Assembly (NCBI RefSeq): GCF_000422885.1 | Contig: NZ_AUGX01000012.1 | Location: 186,001 to 250,000 of the forward strand | Direction: 5' to 3' | Origin: Ottowia thiooxydans DSM 14619 | Lineage (GTDB): Bacteria; Pseudomonadota; Gammaproteobacteria; Burkholderiales; Burkholderiaceae_C | Length of the DNA: 64,000 bases | Shown here: piece after piece, positions 41,021 through 51,611 of the stretch | Layout of the letters: every line of letters starts with the position of its first letter | Position numbering within the stretch: position 1 is the first letter of the stretch | Notes under the pieces: model-generated | Databases searched by the model: none | The model's input: only the letters and a program-made list of their open reading frames with translations | Told to the model about the DNA's origin: nothing | Program-made: the position numbers and the translations under genes

Positions 41021-42247
41021 TCAAGGCAAAAGCCGATGCAAGCGGGCGAACTCCGCGCGCTCCCGATCCACGTCTTGCCGGGTAATGCAGGCTTTTGGGG
41101 GTTGCTCTTGGCGAGCGCTCCAATAGGCTTTATATGCTTGGCTTTGATAGGGATCAGCCACTACATAACCAGCTTTTTCAGGGCATTTGGCCGCATCAGG
41201 GCACTCGCGCCAGGTCGCTCCGTAGATGACCCTGCCATCGCGAGTGAGGCCCGGAAAAGCACTCGCCAGCACGCGGTGGCGACCATGATCAAGCGGTATG
41301 GTCAGACGCAACTCTCGATCGAATACATAGACGTGCCCCACATCGCTGTAAGTAAGCCATGCGGGCCTGGTCTCCTTTTCTGGAAACCCAAAGACGGCCT
41401 TGCTCGGCGAAAAACCGAGATCAGCGCGCAAATCGCAAGCTTGCTCCTTGCTTTTTGGGTCTTTCGAAAGCCCATAGACCCGCATTGAGGGCTGGCCTGC
41501 CTCGGGTATCTGTGGTATTGCCGAAAACTCGGTGCCATCGACAGAAAGCATAGGCAACGCGTAAACACTGCCATCGACAGGTCGCCGGCTTTGGCATATG
41601 AATTGCGAACCTGTGGAGCTCACCACCCGAGCTGAGTGACCATCATCTTTGACTTCTATAGTGGTCATCTGCAAGGGGCCCACGCCTTGATTGTCAGCGT
41701 TGGCATTCTGCGGCCAACTCAAAGAACGTATATGGATAGTGCCAAAATCACCTTCAGCTATGAACCTGCCCGCGCGAGAGGGCATCTCTGAAGCGGCAGC
41801 ATAGAAACCGGTCATACCTGCTTTGAACAACGGACGTGCCTGCGCCTGCTTTGTCAGTACATCTGCGAAGCGGTAATGTTCGCCTGAGACATCCACAAGA
41901 TAGCGCCAGCTACCTTGCACCGGAAAAGCTTCGTTCGAGAATGGGGTTCGATAAGCTTTGACGGCACCTTTTTCCGCTGCGGGCAACTCCATCAGACTCA
42001 CCTTACCCAGCTGAGCACCTGAATACGATCTCAGAATGAAGCGTCCATCGGGGCTGATGCGTTCGTAGGTTCCCAAAGCCGGGATTCCGTTGGCGTCTGC
42101 GCCCACCTCGCTCGCATCGAGAGGAAGGTAAGCCACCGAAGAAACGCACACTGGCGCTTCCTGCGCGAACACGGTTGGCATCCAAACTGCCATAAAGGCC
42201 GGAAAAAGTGTGCTGAAACCCCGCCGCATCGCCTTGATTAGCGGCAT
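41021..42247 (-). CDS. Secreted protein, probable beta-propeller, unknown
   Basis: 408 aa with an N-terminal signal peptide (FSTLFPAFMAVWMPTVFA, cleavage after about residue 28). Recurring segments of the kind ISPDGRFILRSYSGAQLG and VYVFDRELRLTI suggest a WD/YVTN-like propeller in the periplasm. Several cysteines near the C-terminus (WRECPDAAKCPEKAG). Its start overlaps the preceding gene's end by 10 bp, so the two are coupled. No recognised function. The pair sits between ompA and ubiG. Confidence 0.7.
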   Translation of the reverse strand: MPLIKAMRRGFSTLFPAFMAVWMPTVFAQEAPVCVSSVAYLPLDASEVGADANGIPALGTYERISPDGRFILRSYSGAQLGKVSLMELPAAEKGAVKAYRTPFSNEAFPVQGSWRYLVDVSGEHYRFADVLTKQAQARPLFKAGMTGFYAAASEMPSRAGRFIAEGDFGTIHIRSLSWPQNANADNQGVGPLQMTTIEVKDDGHSARVVSSTGSQFICQSRRPVDGSVYALPMLSVDGTEFSAIPQIPEAGQPSMRVYGLSKDPKSKEQACDLRADLGFSPSKAVFGFPEKETRPAWLTYSDVGHVYVFDRELRLTIPLDHGRHRVLASAFPGLTRDGRVIYGATWRECPDAAKCPEKAGYVVADPYQSQAYKAYWSARQEQPPKACITRQDVDRERAEFARLHRLLP

Positions 42248-42873
42248 GTTACAGGCTCCAGTTGAGCTTCACGCGCGCGCAAGACCAAAAGCCAGGCGGA
42301 ATCTGGCATGACGCCAAGGATAGGCCAGGGGTGCAGTAGGAGGCTGTCGGACTTGGAAATCGCCGGCTGCAAATGGGCCGCAGCGGTCCATTTTTCACCG
42401 TCTTTTTGACCCATAGCTTGGCTATGGGCCTGCAAATCCCGCGAAAACTGTCCTCGCTGGGGCCCATTTTCGCTATCGGCGCTCCAAGTCCGACAGCCTC
42501 CTAGGGCAGAACGCACCACTAAGCTCGCGGGCATATGGTTGAGAGCGCCAAGCGCGGCAGCCTGGTCTTCGTTAATCGCTGGCATTCGTATGAGTTCGGC
42601 GTCATCAGCGGCTTGAACCGCCTCAACCCACTCGGTGAAGGGTACACGTGGATCGCGAAGACCCACGACCTTGTAGCCAGCATCTTCGGCGACTTTTTTC
42701 ATACGCTGCCACTCTTTGATTGCATATGGCATGCGAGGGGAAAGCACCATCATGACGGTAGTTTGATCCTTCAAATCTTGGGGAAACTCCGACTGCACGC
42801 AAGCGCCAGCGGCAGCGGCAGTTTGAGCCGCAAGTACGGAAGATCCCCAAAAAAGAAGACTACTGAGCGCCAT
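42238..42873 (-). CDS. Secreted protein with an in-frame MITE insertion
   Basis: 211 aa including a signal peptide (LSSLLFWGSSVLAAQTAAAA). The first 125 residues and the last 30 (PWPILGVMPDSAWLLVLRAR) look like one protein; between them lie 55 residues (from about GGCRTW to KSDSLL) encoded by a 163-bp MITE plus its 2-bp target duplication, an insertion of 165 bp that keeps the frame and adds no stop codon. Original length would be about 156 residues. Overlaps the next gene by 10 bp. Function unknown; the inserted segment may disturb folding. Confidence 0.7.
   Translation of the reverse strand: MALSSLLFWGSSVLAAQTAAAAGACVQSEFPQDLKDQTTVMMVLSPRMPYAIKEWQRMKKVAEDAGYKVVGLRDPRVPFTEWVEAVQAADDAELIRMPAINEDQAAALGALNHMPASLVVRSALGGCRTWSADSENGPQRGQFSRDLQAHSQAMGQKDGEKWTAAAHLQPAISKSDSLLLHPWPILGVMPDSAWLLVLRAREAQLEPVTCR
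42339..42501. mobile_element. 163-bp MITE with perfect 18-bp terminal inverted repeats
   Basis: GGAGGCTGTCGGACTTGG (42339-42356) and CCAAGTCCGACAGCCTCC (42484-42501) are perfect inverted repeats, flanked by a TA duplication on each side, as with IS630/Tc1-type targets. Inside is a further palindrome, CCCATAGC-TTG-GCTATGGG. Too short to encode a transposase, so it would be mobilised in trans. Confidence 0.85.
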
Positions 42874-42969
42874 AGCCTTTTACTGACTGTCTCATCAATC
42901 GAACGGCAGTTTAATCTCACACTGCATGGCCAGATTTAGAGCGATGAATATCTAAATCTCAAATTTCCC

Positions 42970-43012
42970 AAAAAAAAAGCCCCGGGAGCATAAGCTCCCA
43001 AGGCTTTTTTTG
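42970..43012 (-). terminator. ompA terminator
   Basis: Read on the minus strand, GCCTTGGGAGC pairs with GCTCCCGGGGC (short inner loop, one imperfect position) and runs into nine T residues; the plus-strand side also has a T-run, so it may act in both directions. It lies 35 bp after the ompA stop codon. Confidence 0.8.
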
Positions 43013-43046
43013 AAATCTACTCAGAACGGCGAGCCGTTCTTAGAGA

Positions 43047-43727
43047 TTAGTTAGGGCGTGTACCCACAACTTCGATTTCCACGCGACGGTTTTTAGCGCG
43101 GCCTTCGGCGGTGCGGTTGTCAGCCACTGGCTGAGTCTTGCCTTTGCCTTCGGTGTAGATGCGGTTGCGCTCGATGCCTTTAGAGACCAAGTAGGCCTTC
43201 ACAGCTTCAGCACGACGCACCGACAGGCGCTGGTTGTAGGCGTTGGAGCCAACGGAGTCGGTGTGACCGACAGCGATAATGACTTCCAGGTTGATGCCTT
43301 TAACTTTACCGATCAGGTCATCCAGTTTGGCGCGGCCTTCTGGTTTGAGCACTGACTTGTCGAAGTCAAAGAAGGCGTCAGCAGCGTACGTAACTTTGCT
43401 GGCAGCCACTGGAGCTGGAGCAGGTGCTGCAGCAGGTGCTGGTGTAGCAGCAGGAGCTGGAGCTGCACCAGGTGCTGGAGCAGGAGCCGCAGCAGGTGCT
43501 GGAGCTGGAGCTGCAGCAGGTTGCAGAGCGCCATCGCAGCCAGGGGCAGCGGTAGCAGGTGTCCAGTTGGCATCACGCCAGCACAGTTCGTTCGTGCCGT
43601 TCTTCCAGACCAAATTGCCGTGGGCATTACGCCAGTTGGCTGAGTTGATCGTAGAGCCGGCAGCAAAGGCGGAACCAGCCACGGTTGCAACAGCGAACAT
43701 GATCGCTACTTTGTTCAGTTTCTTCAT
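43047..43727 (-). CDS. ompA: OmpA-family outer-membrane protein
   Basis: 226 aa from the ATG at 43727, which has AGGAGA upstream and gives a signal peptide (VAIMFAVATVAGSAFA). Residues about 25-65 form a short Trp-rich N-terminal region (NWRNAHGNLVWKNGTNELCW), followed by an Ala/Pro linker (about 75-110) and an OmpA C-terminal domain (DAFFDFDKSVLKPEGRAKLD, VGHTDSVGSNAYNQRLSVRR, AEGRAKNRRVEIEV) that binds peptidoglycan. The classical eight-stranded barrel is missing; this is the small form common in Comamonadaceae, here divergent from gyrA. Confidence 0.88.
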   Translation of the reverse strand: MKKLNKVAIMFAVATVAGSAFAAGSTINSANWRNAHGNLVWKNGTNELCWRDANWTPATAAPGCDGALQPAAAPAPAPAAAPAPAPGAAPAPAATPAPAAAPAPAPVAASKVTYAADAFFDFDKSVLKPEGRAKLDDLIGKVKGINLEVIIAVGHTDSVGSNAYNQRLSVRRAEAVKAYLVSKGIERNRIYTEGKGKTQPVADNRTAEGRAKNRRVEIEVVGTRPN

Positions 43728-43961
43728 GGTTCTCCTCATGGGAAAAAAACCGCAGCCGGGCTGCGAAAAATCGGACGCTTCAAGTGACCACCACCAAAAA
43801 CGTTGAGACGATTGTGCCACACGAGATCGCGCAAACGCCCCAGAACCAGCCCCTGAGCGGCCAGACACACGCGGATTTCAAGCGATATGTTGCTTTGGTG
43901 CGACAGCATAATGGGCCTAGAATCAACGCCTTTCGCCCATCGCCCGGCCGCTCTATTAAAT

Positions 43962-46619
43962 ATGACCTCATTCGCCAAAGAAACACTCCCTATAAGCCTG
44001 GAAGAGGAGATGAGGCGAAGCTACCTCGATTACGCTATGAGCGTGATCGTGGGCCGGGCTCTGCCAGATGCACGTGATGGCCTGAAACCCGTACACCGGC
44101 GGGTGCTCTTTTCCATGCACGAAGCCAATAACGTGTGGAATCGGCCTTACGTTAAATGCGCTCGGGTTGTGGGAGACGTTCTGGGCCGCTTCCACCCTCA
44201 TGGCGACTCCGCCACTTATGAGGCGCTGGTGCGTATGGCGCAGGACTTCTCCATGCGCCACCCTCTGATAGATGGCCAGGGCAATTTCGGTTCGGTAGAT
44301 GGCGATAACGCGGCGGCCTACCGTTATACGGAATGCCGATTGGAAAAAATTGCTTCCGAGATCCTGGCCGACATCGACAAACAGACTGTCGACATGGTGC
44401 CTAACTATGACGGCAAGGAGCTGGAACCCACGGTTTTACCTACGCGTTTGCCTGCGCTGCTGATCAACGGCTCCGGGGGCATCGCCGTGGGTATGGCGAC
44501 GAACATTCCTCCGCACAACCTGAATGAAGTGGTGGATGCCTGCCTGCATCTGCTGCGCAACCCCGAGGCAACGATCGACGAACTGATGGAAATCGTGCCC
44601 GCGCCTGATTTCCCTACCGGCGGCATCATCTACGGCATGCAGGGCGTCAAGGACGGCTACCGTACCGGCCGCGGCCGAGTGGTCATGCGGGCGAAGGCTC
44701 ACTTTGAAGACCTCGACAAAGGTCAGCGGCAGTGCATCGTCGTGGACGAGCTTCCTTACCAGGTCAATAAAAAGACACTGCAGGAACGCATGGCAGAGCT
44801 GGTGCATGAGAAAAAACTCGAAGGCATCAGCCACATCCAGGACGAGTCCGACAAGTCCGGCATGCGGCTGGTGATCGAGCTCAAGCGCGGCGAAGTACCC
44901 GAGGTGGTACTGAACAATTTATATAAGCAGACTTCGCTACAAGACACCTTTGGCATCAACATGGTGGCGCTGGTTGAGGGCCAACCCAGGCTGTGCAACC
45001 TGAAGGAGCTGCTGCAGGTGTTCCTGCAACACCGAAGAGAAGTGGTCACGCGCCGGACCGTGTTCGATCTGCGCAAGGCACGAGAACGCGGCCATGTGCT
45101 CGAAGGCCTCGCAGTCGCGCTGGGCAACATCGACGAATTCATCCGCATCATCCGTAACGCCCCCACCCCCCCCGTTGCGAAAGCCGAGCTGATGACTCGC
45201 AGCTGGGACAGCAAGCTGGTGCGCGAAATGCTCACCCGCACGCGTGAGGATGGCGCCACCATCAGTGCTGACGATTACCGCCCCGAAGGACTGGAGCGCG
45301 ACTTTGGCCTGCAGACGGACGGGTTGTACCGCCTCTCCGACACACAGGCGCAAGAGATCCTTCAGATGCGCTTGCAGCGCCTCACGGGCCTGGAGCAGGA
45401 CAAAATCGTTGTCGAATACAAGGACGTGATGAGTGTCATTGAGGATTTGCTCGACATTCTTGCCAAGCCTGGCCGCGTTTCCATCATCATCACGGACGAA
45501 CTCACGGCGCTGAAAACCGAGTTCGGCCAAACGAAGGAAGGCGCACGGCGCTCCCTGATTGAGCACAACGCGCAAGATCTGGCCACCGAAGACCTGATCA
45601 CGCCCACCGACATGGTGGTGACGCTCAGCCACACCGGCTATATCAAGAGTCAGCCGCTCAGCGAATATCGGGCTCAGAAGCGCGGCGGCCGCGGCAAGCA
45701 GGCTACGGCCACCAAAGAAGACGACTGGATCGACCAGCTCTTCATCGCCAATACGCACGACTATATTTTGTGCTTTTCCAATCGCGGACGGATGTACTGG
45801 CTCAAGGTGTGGGAAGTGCCATCGGGCTCCCGCGGCTCACGCGGACGTCCAATCGTCAACATGTTCCCGCTGGCCGAAGGCGAAAAGATCAACGTGGTGC
45901 TGCCACTCACCGGTGAAGCGCGCAGCTTCCCCGATGACCGCTACATATTCATGGCCACTTCGATGGGCACTGTCAAGAAGACGGCGCTCTCCGAGTTCAG
46001 CAATCCGCGCAAAGCCGGTATCATCGCCGTCGATCTGGATGAAGGCGACTTCCTCATAGGCGCGGCCCTCACAGATGGCGCACACGACGTGATGCTGTTT
46101 TCAGACGGCGGCAAAGCGGTGCGCTTCGACGAAAACGACGTGCGTCCCATGGGGCGCAATGCGCGAGGCGTGCGGGGAATGCAACTGGATGAAACCCAGC
46201 GCGCCATTGCGATGCTGGTGGCTGAAAGTGAACCAGATGGCGAAAATGGGGAACCTTCTTCGCGAACCAGCGTCCTAACTGCCACCGAGAACGGTTACGG
46301 AAAACGCACCAACATTACAGAGTACACACGCCACGGTCGTGGCACAAAAGGCATGATCGCCATCCAACAAAGCGAACGCAACGGCAAAGTGGTAGCTGCC
46401 ACGTTGGTTGGTGTGGACGACGAGATCATGTTGATCACAGACAAGGGTGTGCTCGTACGCACCCGAGTTGCCGAAATTCGCGAGATGGGCCGTGCGACCC
46501 AAGGCGTTACGCTAATTTCGCTTGACGAAGGCACCCAACTCATCGGCCTGCAACGTATCGTTGAAAACGATGCTCAAGAAGCCGCTAGCGACGAATCCAC
46601 AGATAACACTCCGGAGTAA
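43962..46619 (+). CDS. gyrA: DNA gyrase subunit A
   Basis: 885 aa from the ATG at 43962 (start [20 protein letters not shown]). The winged-helix/tower core is standard: [17 protein letters not shown], the quinolone-determining stretch [17 protein letters not shown], and the catalytic Tyr in AYRYTE at about residue 120. The C-terminal beta-pinwheel carries the GyrA box QKRGGRG. The Ser of GDS, the main quinolone site, is wild-type; the position equivalent to E. coli Asp87 is Glu. It introduces negative supercoils with GyrB. Confidence 0.97.
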   Translation: MTSFAKETLPISLEEEMRRSYLDYAMSVIVGRALPDARDGLKPVHRRVLFSMHEANNVWNRPYVKCARVVGDVLGRFHPHGDSATYEALVRMAQDFSMRHPLIDGQGNFGSVDGDNAAAYRYTECRLEKIASEILADIDKQTVDMVPNYDGKELEPTVLPTRLPALLINGSGGIAVGMATNIPPHNLNEVVDACLHLLRNPEATIDELMEIVPAPDFPTGGIIYGMQGVKDGYRTGRGRVVMRAKAHFEDLDKGQRQCIVVDELPYQVNKKTLQERMAELVHEKKLEGISHIQDESDKSGMRLVIELKRGEVPEVVLNNLYKQTSLQDTFGINMVALVEGQPRLCNLKELLQVFLQHRREVVTRRTVFDLRKARERGHVLEGLAVALGNIDEFIRIIRNAPTPPVAKAELMTRSWDSKLVREMLTRTREDGATISADDYRPEGLERDFGLQTDGLYRLSDTQAQEILQMRLQRLTGLEQDKIVVEYKDVMSVIEDLLDILAKPGRVSIIITDELTALKTEFGQTKEGARRSLIEHNAQDLATEDLITPTDMVVTLSHTGYIKSQPLSEYRAQKRGGRGKQATATKEDDWIDQLFIANTHDYILCFSNRGRMYWLKVWEVPSGSRGSRGRPIVNMFPLAEGEKINVVLPLTGEARSFPDDRYIFMATSMGTVKKTALSEFSNPRKAGIIAVDLDEGDFLIGAALTDGAHDVMLFSDGGKAVRFDENDVRPMGRNARGVRGMQLDETQRAIAMLVAESEPDGENGEPSSRTSVLTATENGYGKRTNITEYTRHGRGTKGMIAIQQSERNGKVVAATLVGVDDEIMLITDKGVLVRTRVAEIREMGRATQGVTLISLDEGTQLIGLQRIVENDAQEAASDESTDNTPE

Positions 46620-46622
46620 AAC

Positions 46623-47201
46623 TTGAAAAAAACCATGGCACAACTTCCTTTAGCTGTCATTTTTGCGCTGTCGTGCGCAGTGGCAATGCCAGCAGCTGCT
46701 CAGGGCGCCGACGCCAAGCGCACCTTGGCCACCAAAATCTCGCAGATTCAGCAAAAATCCGATAGCGGAGCGATGGCCGAGCAATTGACGGCCAGCGCAG
46801 TTCAGCCTGTGATTGCTGCCTGGTCGCAACGCCTGGACGAAACCGTCCCGCCAGCACGTCAAAAAGAAGTGCGCGACCGCCTGGATGTGGAGCTGAAGAA
46901 ATTCGCTGAAACCACGCAAAAAGCGATTGAAAGCCAAACTGCCAAGGCGGCCGACGCCACCTTGGTGCCCATGCTGATGGAAAAACTCTCGGAAGACGAG
47001 TTGAAAACCATCGTGACCTATCTCGAGTCCTCAGCGGCTGCGAAATTCCAAGCTTTGGGCTCTGATGCTACCAACGCCTGGGCAAAGAAAGTGATTGATA
47101 ACACTCGTACGTCGGTTGAAAATGCGGCCAAATCATTCGATGCCGCCGCAAACCGGATCGTTGGTGCACCTGGCGCCCCTGCTGCCGGCACCAAGAAGTA
47201 A
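46623..47201 (+). CDS. DUF2059-type periplasmic protein
   Basis: 192 aa; TTG at 46623 follows CCGGAG and gives MKKTMAQLPLAVIFALSCAV, a signal peptide; ATG 46635 is the alternative. The mature protein is helical, with the LVPMLMEKLSEDELKTIVTY segment typical of DUF2059. It follows gyrA by 3 bp and probably shares its transcript. Function not known. The next gene is pheA; a strong GC-rich inverted repeat (CGCCGCGC/GCGCGGCG, about 47220-47253) lies in the gap. Confidence 0.8.
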   Translation: MKKTMAQLPLAVIFALSCAVAMPAAAQGADAKRTLATKISQIQQKSDSGAMAEQLTASAVQPVIAAWSQRLDETVPPARQKEVRDRLDVELKKFAETTQKAIESQTAKAADATLVPMLMEKLSEDELKTIVTYLESSAAAKFQALGSDATNAWAKKVIDNTRTSVENAAKSFDAAANRIVGAPGAPAAGTKK

Positions 47202-47300
47202 GTACCAGACTTGCTAGGGCGCCGCGCCAGCGTTTTGCACGCTCGCGCGGCGTTGCCGTGTACGATCGGCCCAGTTTCAGCTCTCCTTGCTTCAAGCGAT

Positions 47301-48407
47301 ATGAATTCGACCCCCGTGCAATCAGACGCCCTCGCCCACCTTCGTGTACAGATCGATAGTCTGGATTCGCAGTTGCTCTCGCTGCTGAACCAGCGAGCCA
47401 AGGTGACCGAAGAAGTCGGTGAACTTAAACGCCGTGAGGGCACGCCTTTTTTCCGGCCTGACCGGGTTGCACAGGTCATCGCCAAGATCCAGCACGCTAA
47501 TACCGGACCGCTGCTAAACCAGCATGTGGGAGCCATATGGCGCGAGATCATGTCCGCGTGTCTCGCGCTCGAAGTACCTCATCGCGTCGCGGTGCTGGGA
47601 CCTGAGGGGACTTTTACCGAGCAAGCAGCGGTCGAATTTTTTGGCAGTGCTGCCAACTTGATTCATTGCGCCAGCTTTGATGAGGTATTCCACGCCACTG
47701 CTGCTGGCACAGCCCAGTTCGGCGTTGTGGCAGTAGAAAACTCCACGGAAGGTGTTGTGGCACGCACGTTCGACTTGTTCAGGCATACGCCGGTTCATAT
47801 CGTGGGTGAAGTCAGCCTGTTGGTGCGCCACAATCTGCTGCGTCAGACCACCGGGCTGGAGGGCATTGAAGTAGTCATGGCGCACCCGCAGGCGCTGATG
47901 CAGTGTCAGGGTTGGCTTGCAGCGCATCTACCCAATGCAGAGCGCCGCGCTGTCTCCAGCAATGCAGAAGGCGCGCGCCTGGCCGCCGGCAACCCAGCCT
48001 GGGCTGCGCTGGCAAGCGAGCGCGCTGCCGCGCAGTTCGGCCTGCACATCGTGACGCATGCGGTTCAGGATGAGGCCTACAACCGCACGCGCTTCGCTGT
48101 GATCTGCCTGCCGCAGACCCTGGGTATGCCTGAGGCCACGAGCAAGGACTGCACGAGCATCGTGGTTTCGGTGCCTAATACACCGGGCTCCGTGCACGAT
48201 ATGCTGACGCCGCTGAAAAAACACGGTGTCAGCATGACCCGTTTCGAATCCCGCCCCGCGAAGTCCGGCCAGTGGGAATACTATTTCTACATCGACCTCG
48301 CAGGCCATCCATCGCAGCCTCACGTGGCCGCTGCGTTGGCCGAACTACAGCAGCTGTGCGCGTTCTACAAGGTGCTGGGCGCTTATCCGCTGGGTCAAGA
48401 TGTTTGA
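47301..48407 (+). CDS. pheA: Chorismate mutase / prephenate dehydratase (P-protein)
   Basis: 368 aa from ATG 47301. Residues about 12-95 are an AroQ-type chorismate mutase (LRVQIDSLDSQLLSLLNQRA, then VTEEVGELKRREG); 100-275 the prephenate dehydratase (VAVLGPEGTFTEQAA, FGVVAVENSTEGVV, and NRTRFAVI); 285-365 an ACT domain with the phenylalanine-sensing GSVHDMLTPL and MTRFESRP. Converts chorismate to phenylpyruvate; Phe feedback is expected. Overlaps tyrA by 8 bp. serC, often between gyrA and pheA in related genomes, is absent here. Confidence 0.96.
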   Translation: MNSTPVQSDALAHLRVQIDSLDSQLLSLLNQRAKVTEEVGELKRREGTPFFRPDRVAQVIAKIQHANTGPLLNQHVGAIWREIMSACLALEVPHRVAVLGPEGTFTEQAAVEFFGSAANLIHCASFDEVFHATAAGTAQFGVVAVENSTEGVVARTFDLFRHTPVHIVGEVSLLVRHNLLRQTTGLEGIEVVMAHPQALMQCQGWLAAHLPNAERRAVSSNAEGARLAAGNPAWAALASERAAAQFGLHIVTHAVQDEAYNRTRFAVICLPQTLGMPEATSKDCTSIVVSVPNTPGSVHDMLTPLKKHGVSMTRFESRPAKSGQWEYYFYIDLAGHPSQPHVAAALAELQQLCAFYKVLGAYPLGQDV

Positions 48408-49275
48408 ACAGTTGGGGTTGATTGGGTGCGGCCTCATGGGGGGCTCGTTCGCCCTTGCCATGAAGCGCGCGGGCTTGGTGCGCCGAGTCGTGGGCTACAG
48501 CAAATCACCCTCCACCACTGAGCGCGCCCGCCAGCTTGGGGTGATTGATGTTGAGGCGCCCTCCGCTTTATTAGCGGTATCAGGTGCCGACCTGGTCCTT
48601 CTGGCCGTACCTGTGGCCGCCACAGAATCCACGCTGAAGGCCATTCGCCATCTGATCGCCCCGAATGTCCTGATCATGGATGTGGGCTCCACCAAGCGCG
48701 ATGTCGTTGATGCTGCGCGCCGTGTGCTCAAGCAAGACGTTGGTGTCTTTGTGCCTTGCCACCCTGCCACGGGGCGCGAGGTATCTGGCGTGGAAAACGC
48801 CGATGCAGACCTCTATACAGGTAAACAGGTTGTTCTAACGCCGATCGAACGCACCCGCACAGTGCAGTTGGAGCAAGCTGAGGCTTTGTGGCGCGCGCTC
48901 GGTTGCCCGGTGGTGCGGATGTCGCCCGAAACACACGACGCAGCATTTGCCGCCATCAGCCACCTCCCCCACTTGCTTGCATTTGCGCTGATGAACTCCA
49001 TCACTGCTCAGGATCAGGGCGCGAAATTCCTCTCCCTGGCTGGGCCTGGCTTCCGTGACTTCAGCCGCATCGCCGCCGGTGATCCCGAGATGTGGCGCGA
49101 TGTTCTCGTTGCCAACCGGGAAGAGCTCTCTGCGCAGCTAAGCCACTTCCAACACGCACTGAGTGATCTCCAAAGGGTCATCGACCACGGTCAGACGGAC
49201 GAGTTGCAGCGCTTGATCACCCGCGCCAGCCACGCCCGCGCCAATTGGCAACTCGCCTCTGGCGCTTCGGACTGA
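48400..49275 (+). CDS. tyrA: Prephenate dehydrogenase
   Basis: 291 aa. Rossmann motif GLIGCGLMGGSFALAMKRAG at the N-terminus, then VGSTKRDVVDAA, FVPCHPATGREVSG (catalytic His) and HDAAFAAISHLPHLLAFAL. It oxidatively decarboxylates prephenate to 4-hydroxyphenylpyruvate for tyrosine synthesis. Start codon lies inside the end of pheA. Confidence 0.95.
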   Translation: MFEQLGLIGCGLMGGSFALAMKRAGLVRRVVGYSKSPSTTERARQLGVIDVEAPSALLAVSGADLVLLAVPVAATESTLKAIRHLIAPNVLIMDVGSTKRDVVDAARRVLKQDVGVFVPCHPATGREVSGVENADADLYTGKQVVLTPIERTRTVQLEQAEALWRALGCPVVRMSPETHDAAFAAISHLPHLLAFALMNSITAQDQGAKFLSLAGPGFRDFSRIAAGDPEMWRDVLVANREELSAQLSHFQHALSDLQRVIDHGQTDELQRLITRASHARANWQLASGASD

Positions 49276-49350
49276 GAAGGTGTGAACGAAGCCCTTGGGC
49301 ACGCCGGACTCATTCACACTTTCTGAATTAATACCTCTCGTTTCCTCACC

Positions 49351-51357
49351 GTGTTCGACACCGAGTTCCTCGATATTCCCGCCCTTGCGGCGGCAAGCGG
49401 CGCCGTGCGCCTGCCCGGCTCCAAGAGCATTTCCAACCGCGTTCTGCTGCTGGCCGCACTTTGCCAAGGCAGTACCGTGGTTCACGATCTGCTCGAATCA
49501 GATGACACCCGCGTCATGCTCCAGGCCTTGCGCCAACTTGGTTGCGGAGTGGATCAAAGCGGGAGCCGTGCTGTCATTGAAGGCATAGGCGGCAAATCGC
49601 CCAATCGGCAGGCCAAGCTCTTGCTCGGCAACGCAGGTACAGCCATGCGCCCGCTGACGGCCGCACTGGCGGTACTTGGCGGCGACTACGACTTGAGCGG
49701 CATTGCCCGCATGCACGAGCGCCCCATTGGTGACCTCGTCGATGCGCTGCGCGCACTCGGCTGCAACATCGAATACACCGGACAACCGGGCTTTCCGCCC
49801 CTTCACATCGGTGAGCCCGCACTGAAACTTGACGCGCCCGTACCTGTACGCGGCGATGTTTCCAGCCAATTCCTGACCGCGCTGCTCATGGCGCTCCCAT
49901 TGGCTGCCGGCCGGCCAGGCGCCTCCGACATCGTCATTAAAGTGGTGGGAGAGTTGATCTCTCGCCCTTACGTGGAAATCACACTCAAACTCATGGCGCG
50001 CTTCGGCATAGAGGTGCAGCGCGAGGGCTGGGAGCGCTTTGTCATTCCGGCCGGTAGCCGCTATAAGTCTCCAGGCCAGATCCACATTGAGGCTGACGCG
50101 TCATCCGCCAGCTATTTCATCGCCATGGGGGCCATTGCCTCCGACGCCAGCGGCGGCCAGGCCGGATTGCGTATAGAAGGCGTGGGCCAAGATTCGATTC
50201 AAGGCGATATCCGTTTCGTGGAAGCCGCCGCGCTGATGGGCGCCCAGACGAAAAGCGGGCCCAACTGGCTCGAAATCTCGCGCGGAGCCTGGCCTTTGAA
50301 GGCCATCGACATCGATTGCAACCACATCCCCGACGCCGCCATGACGCTTGCGATCATGGCCCTGTATGCCGACGGCCCCAGCCTGCTGCGCAACATTGCC
50401 AGTTGGCGTGTCAAGGAAACCGATCGCATTGCCGCCATGGCCACAGAGCTGCGCAAGCTCGGTGCCGAGGTCGAAGAAGGCGCTGACTTCATTCGCATCT
50501 CCCCTCCCGCAGTCTGGCGGGCGGCCAGCCTGCACACCTACGACGACCACCGCATGGCGATGTGCGGGTCATTGGCGGCGTTCAACCCTGAGCGGCTGCC
50601 GGTGCGGATTGAAGACCCAAAATGCGTTGCCAAGACCTTTCCTGACTACTTCGAAACGCTGTTCGGAGTCGCCCAGCCAGCCGTTCCTGTGCCGGTGATC
50701 TGCGTTGACGGCCCGACGGCCTCGGGCAAAGGTACTCTGGCGGGAGAACTGGCCAAACGATTGGGTTACCACTATCTCGACTCCGGGGCGCTTTATCGCC
50801 TGACAGCGTTCGCAGCCCGTCAAAAAAACCTGGAACTGGATGCGGCTCATGAGGGGCGAATTGCCGATATGGCGCGCCAGTTACCGGTGCGCTTCGTTTC
50901 GGGATCCATCTGGCTCGCAGGAGAAGACGTCTCGGAAGCCATCCGGACGGAGGCCGCTGGAATGGATGCCTCACGCGTTTCAGCCTTACCGGACGTACGA
51001 CGAGCGCTATTAGATTTGCAGCAAAGTTTCGCCCGCTTGCCCGGTCTGGTGGCCGATGGCAGGGACATGGGCACCGTTATCTTCCCGGCAGCTCCCTTGA
51101 AGGTGTATCTCACCGCCGATGCTTCTCAGCGCGCGGAGCGGCGCCATAAGCAATTGATTTCGAAGGGAATTTCGGTTAAAATTTCGACCCTTCGCGCCGA
51201 TTTGGAGGCGCGCGACGAGCAGGATAAAAACCGCACCGCCGCGCCCTTGAAGCCAGCGCAGGACGCATTGCTGCTCGATAACTCCCAATTGACCATAGAA
51301 GCTTCGGTCAATCAGGTTTTTGAGTGGTGGCAAGAGCGGCAGCCATTTTCAGCCTGA
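49351..51357 (+). CDS. aroA-cmk: EPSP synthase fused to cytidylate kinase
   Basis: 668 aa from GTG 49351. Residues 1-440 are 5-enolpyruvylshikimate-3-phosphate synthase ([67 protein letters not shown]). After a short linker, from about 447 follows CMP kinase ([20 protein letters not shown] with P-loop, [26 protein letters not shown]). The two activities serve aromatic amino acids and pyrimidine nucleotides; the fusion is known in parts of Burkholderiales. No stop or frame change lies between domains. The GTG has no clear RBS. Confidence 0.95.
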   Translation: MFDTEFLDIPALAAASGAVRLPGSKSISNRVLLLAALCQGSTVVHDLLESDDTRVMLQALRQLGCGVDQSGSRAVIEGIGGKSPNRQAKLLLGNAGTAMRPLTAALAVLGGDYDLSGIARMHERPIGDLVDALRALGCNIEYTGQPGFPPLHIGEPALKLDAPVPVRGDVSSQFLTALLMALPLAAGRPGASDIVIKVVGELISRPYVEITLKLMARFGIEVQREGWERFVIPAGSRYKSPGQIHIEADASSASYFIAMGAIASDASGGQAGLRIEGVGQDSIQGDIRFVEAAALMGAQTKSGPNWLEISRGAWPLKAIDIDCNHIPDAAMTLAIMALYADGPSLLRNIASWRVKETDRIAAMATELRKLGAEVEEGADFIRISPPAVWRAASLHTYDDHRMAMCGSLAAFNPERLPVRIEDPKCVAKTFPDYFETLFGVAQPAVPVPVICVDGPTASGKGTLAGELAKRLGYHYLDSGALYRLTAFAARQKNLELDAAHEGRIADMARQLPVRFVSGSIWLAGEDVSEAIRTEAAGMDASRVSALPDVRRALLDLQQSFARLPGLVADGRDMGTVIFPAAPLKVYLTADASQRAERRHKQLISKGISVKISTLRADLEARDEQDKNRTAAPLKPAQDALLLDNSQLTIEASVNQVFEWWQERQPFSA

Positions 51358-51611
51358 ATCAAGGCTGTTCGGTTAGCCGCTAGGTACGCGTGAAAAACGC
51401 GTCACGCAATGTGTGGTGTAGGCGAACGAAAGTTCAAACCATGCATTTTTCAGTATCACTGGCGTATTTGCCGCACATCGGGCGGCTTCCGTTTCAGTGG
51501 TTTTTTCAACCTAACCGCAGCTTTTTGCTGTACCCCATCCGCAGGTAGCCTTTACAAACGATGGCAATTTCGCCGCCGTGCAACCTACTTCGTGGATCTC
51601 AGGAAAACTTA

